From Folioceros fuciformis (lineage: Eukaryota; Anthocerotophyta; Anthocerotopsida; Anthocerotales), in assembly GCA_049999805.1 (NCBI GenBank), contig JBNGIO010003131.1, positions 1-24,896 on the forward strand: a stretch of 24,896 bases of DNA. The letters run 5' to 3'. Each line of letters starts with the position of its first letter. The first letter of the stretch is position 1. This document shows positions 18,800 to 24,896 of this stretch, in pieces. Position numbers and translations under genes: made by a program. Under the pieces are notes generated by a model. That model was not told the DNA's origin, searched no databases, and worked only from the letters and a program-made list of their open reading frames with translations.

Positions 18800-19152
18800 T
18801 CATCGAGATCGATCTTCCTACATAAAGTGGCAGTGAAATCATAGAGTTGTTCAAAATTGGTTATGTAAACTGGAGCAATTTGTTTGCAGTGAAGCTCACT
18901 CCTGATTGGCAGAGAGATCCATTTGCTTCATTTCACTTCACGGACTCAGCGCATACTTGGTGGCATTATCTTAAGATCTGTGTAGTTGGAAGAGGAGGAG
19001 GACCCATCTGTACTTTTTCTCAATTTGCAGAAGCAATTTTCATAATTTTCATGTCTTCTAGGAGTGCTTTGGTTGCATTAAAAAGGTCACACAATCCCAA
19101 CTTGATCAAGATCTTTAATTATGATAGGCACAAGGATGAAGGTGGTAGGTAG
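18800..19152 (+). pseudogene. Possible retrotransposon gag fragment
   Basis: The frame 18847-19152 contains FHFTDSAHTWWHYL followed by FSQFAEAIF and ALVALKRS. The order (alanine and WW, then F-F-F spacing, then L-L-R) resembles the Gypsy-type gag core in which a tryptophan pair precedes a segment ending in a leucine repeat. The match is weak and the surroundings have no other parts of an element, so this is tentative. Confidence 0.25.
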
Positions 19153-19214
19153 GGGTTTAATGACTCCACATTTGAGAGAAGAGTCTCTTGAATCCATGCA
19201 AAGTTGTGACAAAA

Positions 19215-19510
19215 AGGAGGGTGTGGAGTGCTAACAAAAGAAAGGTGAGGAGTACCAACAAAATGAGGGTATAGAGTAGGGTGCGAAGTATTGACAAAGC
19301 GGGGGGGTGTGGAGTACCAACAAAAGGACGGTGTGGAGAGGGTGCAAAGTATGGAGAAAGGAGGGCGAGGAGTACCAACAAAAGGACGGTGTGGAGAGGG
19401 TGCAAAGTATGGAGAAAAGGAGGGCGAGGAGTACCAACAAAAGGAGGGTAAGGAGTAGGGTGCGAAGTATTGACAAAGGGAGGTGTGGAGTACCGACAAG
19501 AGGAGGATTG
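19215..19510. repeat. Minisatellite, 58-bp unit with shorter sub-repeats
   Basis: Two nearly identical 58-bp units begin at 19341 and 19399 (GGTGCAAAGTATGGAGAAA..., with GAGGAGTACCAACAAAAGGA). Shorter, more diverged pieces of the same unit extend on both sides. Frames on either strand through it (Leu, Ser, Pro and Cys-rich on the minus strand) are by-products of the repeat. Confidence 0.75.
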
Positions 19511-19603
19511 CAACACAAGTTGCAGACTTGGTTTAGGGGAAAATAACTTGAAGGGAACCGGCTTGTCTTTAACAATCAATTTTGCCAGATCAAAGTACAT
19601 GAA

Positions 19604-20299
19604 GTGAAAGGTTATTGGCCATCAATTTTGCAGGAAAGGAATGAAGTGAAAGATCTGGGGTGGGGTGACTCCGATCCGTGCAATGCAAGTAATGTAATGG
19701 AGGACGGGACGGGACACGGAGCCAAATCCGGAAGTAACGCGATCGTCGCCGGCGTGAACGCTGATTCGCTTGGCCACTACTCCACACGAGACGAGAAATG
19801 GAAAAACACTCACTACTGTGTAATGTGGGTTGCGTGTTTGTACCGGAAACCTTCACCTCTGAGACTCTTTTCTTGTCTCGATCATGCTGCTCTGCTCGGC
19901 TCCAACTTCTGGCACGAAGTACACACCAGCCTGACTGCAGGAGATGTGCACCCGACCTGCGTCTGTGCCCCTGCCTGCCTGCCTGTACCTGCGGCCAAGA
20001 ACGTGGCTCAGCTTTGTGTCCGTGCCCCTGCCTGCCTGCCTGTGCCAGCGGCCAAGAACGTGGCTCACCTGGGTGATGGCGAGAGCCGAATCTGTGTGAT
20101 GCGATGCATGGCTCGTCGTCTACATTTAGGCCGGCCTTTCGCTGATGGAAGCCAGGGAGGCGTCACGCCGTCCGAGGAACACTCCCACGCACCCTGCCCT
20201 ATCACCAGCTTGCGCCAGCCTTGCCTTCGACTTGTTTGCGCTCTCTGCACTCCACGCTCTCTGCCCTCCACCTTGGCATTGTCGGACGAAGTGACGTGA
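19604..20299 (+). CDS. Unidentified 231-codon reading frame with a 19-residue internal duplication
   Basis: ATG 19604 opens an uninterrupted frame to 20299. No domain is recognised. Its middle holds a 57-bp tandem duplication (from 19965 and 20022) that gives two copies of CAPACLPVPAAKNVAQL-type text. Because 57 is a multiple of three the frame survives. The N-terminal half (MKGYWPSILQERNEVKDLGW) is polar and the C-terminal part Ser/Pro/Cys-rich, with no signal peptide or membrane segment. Overlapping open frames on the minus strand and the unusual cysteine content make chance openness plausible. It lies just right of the minisatellite, in a block flanked by duplicated PPR sequence. Confidence 0.25.
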   Translation: MKGYWPSILQERNEVKDLGWGDSDPCNASNVMEDGTGHGAKSGSNAIVAGVNADSLGHYSTRDEKWKNTHYCVMWVACLYRKPSPLRLFSCLDHAALLGSNFWHEVHTSLTAGDVHPTCVCAPACLPVPAAKNVAQLCVRAPACLPVPAAKNVAHLGDGESRICVMRCMARRLHLGRPFADGSQGGVTPSEEHSHAPCPITSLRQPCLRLVCALCTPRSLPSTLALSDEVT

Positions 20300-20960
20300 C
20301 AGCCAGGGTAGGTCTTAAGTATAGCCAGCTTTCTACCGACCATTCCCCTGTAGAGACGTCGTGGTAACCCGTATGTGCTGCTGGGCCTTGATCGCGTTTA
20401 TCTGATCCTTCATGTTGCAGGGCAACATTGCGCCCCATCGACCGAAAAGCTAGTACACATCATGAATACTAAACGACAGCTGATCAATTGGTGCCCCTTC
20501 CAGAGCCGTCAACAGTCCCGTAACCTCCACTGCTGCAACGGCTCACCATAGCTTGGTAGAGCCTTGGAAGCACTATCTTCAAGCATGCCCATTACCATCC
20601 TCACTTGTGAAACATCCGTGATATTTCTTCGGTGTTGAGATTATTAGTTGCTTCTTCTTCCTCCTTTTGGAAGCCTTGCGCCAGGATTTGATGGCAAGCC
20701 CTGTGTTCGTGATGCGTTCTGCCTTACAATTTACACATGCCTTGCATTTTGCCTGTCACACGACCGCAGTCGATACAGCTATAGGTTTGTCTTCTAGTAT
20801 TGTTTCATGCACGTGGTTGCACATGCTACTAGTACTGTTCGAATTCTAGCTTTCCGGGGTCGGGCTCGTAGGCACTGGGCCGTGCGTGGGGTGTGGTCAA
20901 TCAGATTACCCAGCCATTCTTCGATCGTTTCGTATTAGACTCATCCTCCGATCGTGGTCC
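20300..20960. other. Intergenic sequence with no recognised gene
   Basis: I find no convincing coding sequence, RNA gene or repeat between the 231-codon frame and PPR copy B. Short open frames have no domain. Confidence 0.4.
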
Positions 20961-21790
20961 ATGACGGTGGCCACAGGAAGGCAACCGAACACGTTGTGGA
21001 CCCAACAGATTGATGTGTGCACTGGGATTCAGCAAGGGGTTCCAGCTAACCTGGCTTTGTGGAGCCAACCCCTGGCAACAAAGCCTCCAGGTGGCAGCAG
21101 TGTAAGGAGCCCAGCACTTCCACCCATGAGAAGATGTGTGGATGGGTCATGGGGGTTCCACCGATGGTCGTTGCCACGAGCAGGAGCACCTCTGGGAACA
21201 TTGTTTTCTGGATCCCAGAATGTGGTGGGACAACAGACGAGACAGGACGAGCTCCCGTTCGCCTGACTTCCAGCCCAAGGGGTCCGGTGAGGTGCTGTGG
21301 TTGGACAACATGTTTAAGCTGGCTTGGGTTGGTGAGCAACTCTTTTCCTTGGATATACAAAATGGGCTGTGGCGTCTCTCATTCCAAGTCCAGCTCGCCG
21401 GATGAACCTGAATCTGACAGGCGTACAGCATCGGAAATGGGCTCCAGGACCGTCAGTGTAAGGAGACCAGCACTTCCACTTTCGAGAATATGTTGGAGTG
21501 GCGAGGGGTTCCCCAACCTTGGTCGTCGCCAGGAGCAGGAGTAGTTGTGGCTACAATTCTTTCTGGAGCCTACCATGTGGTGGGACAACAGACGAGCGAA
21601 GAAAAGTTTCAGTTGGCCTGACTTTCGGCGTAACGGGTCCGGCGAGCTGCTGTAGTTAAACGACATGGTCAAGCCAGCTTGGGTTGATAAGCAGCTCGTT
21701 TCGTTGGATCTGGGGGTGGGCGATGCTGCCTTTCCTTCCGTGTTCAGCTCTCCGGGTAAGCATGAAGCTCACAGGCGTTCAGCAGGGTCG
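20961..21790 (+). pseudogene. Two PDF motifs of OSB type (copy B)
   Basis: This matches 14748-15480 along its length. From ATG 20961, MTVATGRQPNTLWTQQI parallels MATVGQPDPLWTQQI of copy A. PDF motif 1 (21190-21354, frame 1) is better kept than in copy A: FLDPRMWWDNRRDRTSSRSP, then DFQPKGSGEVLWLDNMF and AWVGEQLFSLD. PDF motif 2 (21545-21709, frame 2) reads FFLEPTMWWDNRRAKKSFSW, then PDFRRNGSGELL, stop, LNDMVKPAWVDKQLVSLD. The spacer between the motifs also aligns with copy A (GGAAATGGGCTCCAGG). The frames differ and stops are present, so it is a pseudogene. Frame 2 continues past motif 2 into the start of the PPR part up to a TAG in GMDVVTL. Confidence 0.7.
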
Positions 21791-23285
21791 GGAATGGACG
21801 TGGTTACGCTGTAGACGTGAGCACTTGATGTCAGTAGGTGAAGCTCTGGGAGGACGTTGGAGCCCTGAAGTCTCTGACGCAGACAGGCTCTTTCTATATT
21901 ATGCTATTTCTCCCTCTCTGTTTTGTACTGCGCTGAAAGTGTGCACAGCTAAGAAGAATGGTGGCGCGAGGAGTTCATGACCTCACTGTCAAACTTGGGT
22001 ACGAGTCGAATGATCTTTGGGGAATCAGATCTTGCGCATGTATGCATGTGGAGGTAGGCTAGAGGAGCCAATGGATGTGTTCACCAGGGTAGGCAAAGCA
22101 GATGGCCGTTTTCCATAATCTCTGCATATGCTAAGCAGGGGAGGGAGATCCAAGGAGGCCATACATCTGTACCATGACCTGCGAGGTTCAGGGGTGAGGG
22201 TGGATGGATGCCCACGTATTTGTGGCTGCCCTTCAAGCTTGTGCATTTGCCGCTGACTTAGAGTCTGGCAAAAGTGGGATTCCTCCTCACTTGTTTCTGA
22301 GCACCTGCCTGGTGGACATGTATGCAAATGCGGAAAATTGAAAGATGCATGCCATGTTTTTGACAGCATGTGCACAAAAGACGTGGTGACATGGAATGCC
22401 CTGATATCTTGGTATGCAAAATGCAGGGGCTCAGACAGGAGGCGCTTGTTCCGTATGGGCAAATGGAGCAGGAGGGGCCCATTTTGGCAGATAAGTTTTA
22501 CTTTTTCCTGCCTGCAAAGGGCCTGTGTAAGCACTAGTGCCTTGCAGAAGGGCAGGCAGCTGCACTCACTGATTGCCAACGTGGGCTGCTTGATTATGTA
22601 ATGGTGGGCAATAGCCTGGTGGACGTCCATGTATACAAAATGTGGCAAATTGGAAGACGCACGCCAGTTTTTGACAGCTTGTCCACCAAGGATGTGGTGA
22701 CATGGATGGTGCTGGTTGCAGGGTATTCCTAGCAAGGGCTGGGACAAGAGGCGCTTGTTCGGCATGGACAAATGGAGGAGGCAGGCCTCATTTTGGCTGA
22801 CGATGATACTTTTGCCTGCCTTCTGAAGGGGTGTGGAAGCACTGGTGCCTTAAAGAAGGGCAGGCAGCTGCCCTCGCAGATTTTGCAGAAGAGGATTGCC
22901 GGATAACGTAGTGCTGGGCACCTGACTGATGGACATGTATGCAAACTGTGGTGAACTGGAAGATGCGCGCCAAGTTCTTGACAGCATAGTCACAAAGGAT
23001 GTGGTGACATGGATGGCCCTGATATCTGGGTACGGACCACAAGGCGATGATGGTCACAAGGCACTAGCTCGCTTTGAGGAGATGTTAGTTGCTGGTACTC
23101 AGCCTAACGACGCTACTTTCACTTGCCTTTTAGCAGCATAACGGACTGGTCGTTGAGGGTCGCATGCACTTTGATTCCATGCCTGAACGCCATGGGATCA
23201 AAGCTACTCTTGAGCACTACAATTGCGTGACTGATCTTCTCAGGCGCGCCTGGCATTCGGTTGAGGCTGAGAGGTTGTTGTAGTG
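21790..23285 (+). pseudogene. PPR pseudogene (copy B), truncated before the E/DYW region
   Basis: Homology to copy A runs from its first repeat (PSLFCTALKVCTAKK against PSLFCTVLKLCTAMK) through successive PPR motifs, such as DACHVFDSMCTKDVVTWNAL and EDARQVLDSIVTKDVVTWMA, to PNDATFTCLLAA, then a stop, and EHYN. Frames change many times and there are several stops, so no frame exceeds 90 codons. Similarity fades at about 23285, shortly after the position matching copy A 17170, so the E and DYW parts are missing. It is clearly more decayed than copy A. Confidence 0.8.
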
Positions 23286-23805
23286 CACTCCATGTAGCAT
23301 GGAAGACAAATAGGGGTAAGACGACATAAATCTCAAAGTCACACGTTTGCTTGTTGTAGCAACAAGGCCTAAGATACGTTGAAAATAATGTGAGAGCAAA
23401 TTCATGATCCCAAAATCTAGGCTCCCCGCCCAACAAATCGATGATTCTAAATCCCTGCACCCATCATCGTTCTCGCAATTCAATAAGTTAAACCCATATT
23501 CTTACAGGATAGCAGGTCCAATGTAAGGTACACCATGGAGAAATCTGCAACTGCTCTAAGTAAACTTGTGATGCTAGATTGATTGAGTGAGCAGAATGAT
23601 TCGAAAGATAAAGGATTATTTTTAGTCTCCAAATGAGTCAGGATTATACAACTGAAACTGAAAGTCGGTGCGTTTGCTTGGTTTTGTAGCTTTCACCCAG
23701 TTCCTGTGGCCCAGCTTTGAGTCTGGATATTTGCTACTGTTGCGACGCCAACGTGTTTGTGGTGTCCAACTCAACAGGGTGGAGCGTCGGCCCCGAGTGC
23801 TGGCT
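23286..23805. other. Intergenic region and presumed promoter/5' leader of the FTR beta gene
   Basis: After the end of PPR copy B there is no recognised gene. The frame of the FTR transit peptide is open upstream to about 23668 but contains no ATG before 23806, so this part is read as 5' leader. No certain TATA box was identified. Confidence 0.4.
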
Positions 23806-24818
23806 ATGGCCACCGTGTTGCAGGGGGTAGTTATGAATCCAGCACCAGCAGCAGGGCCGGCGGTGTGGCAGAAGACAGCGGCACCCAAGCTGGGTGTAGG
23901 AATTGGGCTGGTCCCTCTTGGGTTCCGGAGACTGGCATTCGGGTGTGGCTGGAGGGGCGGGGAGCAACGGGTTCCTTCTCACAGCGTCCGAGCAGGTAGC
24001 TGGGGCTTGGATGGATAGATGGCGCACGACCGGATGTCACTTGAATTTACAGGTTCTGGCTGCAGCTGGGTTGCCTATGTTGCTAATTAGGATGGCATTG
24101 GTGGGTTGGGTTGGCTTGGCGTGCAGCACTCGAGCCCAGTGAGAAGTCCATCGACGTGATGCGCAAGTTTTCTGAACAGTACGCACGTAGGTCGGAGACA
24201 TTCTTTTGCGTCGATAAAGGTGTCACCTCTGTGGTCATCAAGGTACTGTGTTGAGCGGCTCACGTCCGATTCCGATGCCGATGGCAAGGTATGTAATGTG
24301 CGGTCTGCGTGATGGGTAGGGTTCATGCCCGCTGCTCGTTTTGTTGTAGGGGTTGGCAGAGCACAAAGATTCGCTGGGAGCACCGCTCTGTCCATGCCGG
24401 TGAGACACTTGTTGCCTCAGTACTTTTTTGGGTACGTGCATTGCTGTTGCTACTGCCCTTGTTTGCTGGATGCAGAGACTGTGTGTGGTTTCACACGGCT
24501 ACGTGCCTTTGTTGTATGTGCTGATTATACTGGTTGTTCTTGATGCAGACACTACGATGACAAAGTAGCTGAAGTGCAGCAGGGTTTTTGGAACTGCCCT
24601 TGCGTGCCCATGAGGGAAAGGTGCAAATTCCATCTCCTCATCTGTCATGCAACCTTGAATCTTCCCGTGCCAAATCTGTGTGAGCTATGCATCATGCCGT
24701 GCCATGCCATGCGTAGCTAAGCAGCATTTGACGGTGGTGGTTGTTGTGTTTGTGCAGGAAGGAGTGTCATTGTATGCTCTTCCTGACTGAAGACAACGAT
24801 TTTGCAGGTCAAGAGCAG
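23806..24818 (+). CDS. FTRB: Ferredoxin-thioredoxin reductase catalytic beta subunit, chloroplastic (3' end outside window)
   Basis: This subunit passes electrons from ferredoxin through a 4Fe-4S cluster and a redox-active disulfide to thioredoxin in the plastid stroma, switching on carbon-fixation enzymes in light. Exons: 23806-23995, 24127-24242, 24350-24399, 24549-24620 and 24758-24818, each joined by GT...AG introns with phases that keep one frame. Exon 1 encodes a transit peptide (MATVLQGVVMNPAPAAGPAV...), starting at the first ATG of its frame. Exon 2 has SEKSIDVMRKFSEQYA and FCVDKGVTSVVIK, exon 3 GLAEHKDSLGAPLCPC. Exons 4-5 give NCPCVPMRE and KECHCMLFLTEDNDFAGQEQ. The spacing CPC-X16-CPC-X8-CHC plus the upstream Cys in FCVDKG supplies all seven conserved cysteines. 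Only a short C-terminal exon is missing. The gene appears intact, unlike its neighbours. Confidence 0.95.
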
Positions 24819-24835
24819 GTAACCCCGCTCTTCTG

Positions 24836-24856
24836 CCCCCCCCCCCCACCCCCCCC
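24836..24856. repeat. Poly-C tract in FTR beta intron 5
   Basis: Twelve C, one A and eight C follow the 5' splice site at 24819. It is a simple homopolymer tract, prone to length variation and sequencing error. Confidence 0.85.
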
Positions 24857-24896
24857 GGCCCTGCCCCCTTCGCACGTTACAAATTTGGTGTAACCT

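Noticed and set aside
19119-19600. Minus-strand frames rich in Leu, Cys, Tyr and Ser that look like membrane proteins
   Set aside because: They are translations of the 58-bp minisatellite in three frames, with the repeated words producing hydrophobic runs.
20462-20660. Minus-strand phrase EEISRM near 20625 that recurs in the methyltransferase element near 13890
   Set aside because: Only about nine residues agree and the similarity does not extend on either side, so a second copy of the element is not supported.
23286-23500. Minus-strand frame of 113 codons (23460-23119) over the end of PPR copy B
   Set aside because: It overlaps the plus-strand PPR relic and no domain is recognisable in the remainder.
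1-24896. tRNA, rRNA, CRISPR or bacterial operon features
   Set aside because: None was seen by eye; the sequence is eukaryotic, with introns, LTR elements and a plastid transit peptide.

Overview
The window is nuclear DNA of a land plant, most likely a seed-free one such as a fern. It carries an intron-bearing gene for a chloroplast enzyme, PLS-type pentatricopeptide (PPR) sequences with an E/DYW-type C-terminus in the style of ferns, lycophytes and mosses, and decayed Gypsy and Copia LTR retrotransposons. Assignment to a fern is inference from the style of the PPR protein, not proof.

Layout. Positions 1-458 hold the broken 3' end of a Gypsy pol gene (integrase tail and GPY/F-like domain), followed by LTR-like sequence to about 1340. 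A Copia element runs from a residual 5' LTR end (1849-1877) and primer binding site (1878-1890), through a leader reading frame, gag, zinc knuckle, protease, integrase, reverse transcriptase and RNase H, to a polypurine tract and a 198-bp 3' LTR (12320-12517). It has many stops and frameshifts. Its gag is interrupted by about 4.0 kb (3796-7790) flanked by GAATTCT on both sides. That insert contains a roughly 2.5-kb GC-rich block crowded with GGATCC and GCCTGCC words. An antisense reading frame lies between RNase H and the 3' LTR.

From 14120 back to about 12530, on the minus strand, lies a relic of another retroelement. It joins a retropepsin-like segment to a C5-cytosine DNA methyltransferase-like domain.

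The right half is dominated by a duplicated gene block. Copy A (14748-17822) has two PDF motifs, the signature of plant organellar single-stranded DNA-binding (OSB) proteins, directly upstream of a PPR array with an E/DYW-like C-terminus that ends in Asp-Arg-Pro instead of Asp-Tyr-Trp. The second PDF motif is in the same reading frame as the start of the PPR part. Copy B (20961-23285) repeats the arrangement but is more decayed and is cut off before the DYW domain. A third PPR scrap lies at 18180-18490. Between the copies are a 58-bp minisatellite (19215-19510) and an unidentified 231-codon reading frame with an internal 57-bp duplication.

The only gene that looks fully functional is at the right edge: the catalytic beta subunit of ferredoxin-thioredoxin reductase. 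Five exons are visible (23806-24818), all iron-sulfur and redox cysteines are present, and the last exon lies beyond the window. There is no operon logic here. The main themes are retroelement nesting, gene-block duplication and possible domain fusion between two kinds of organelle nucleic-acid-binding protein.
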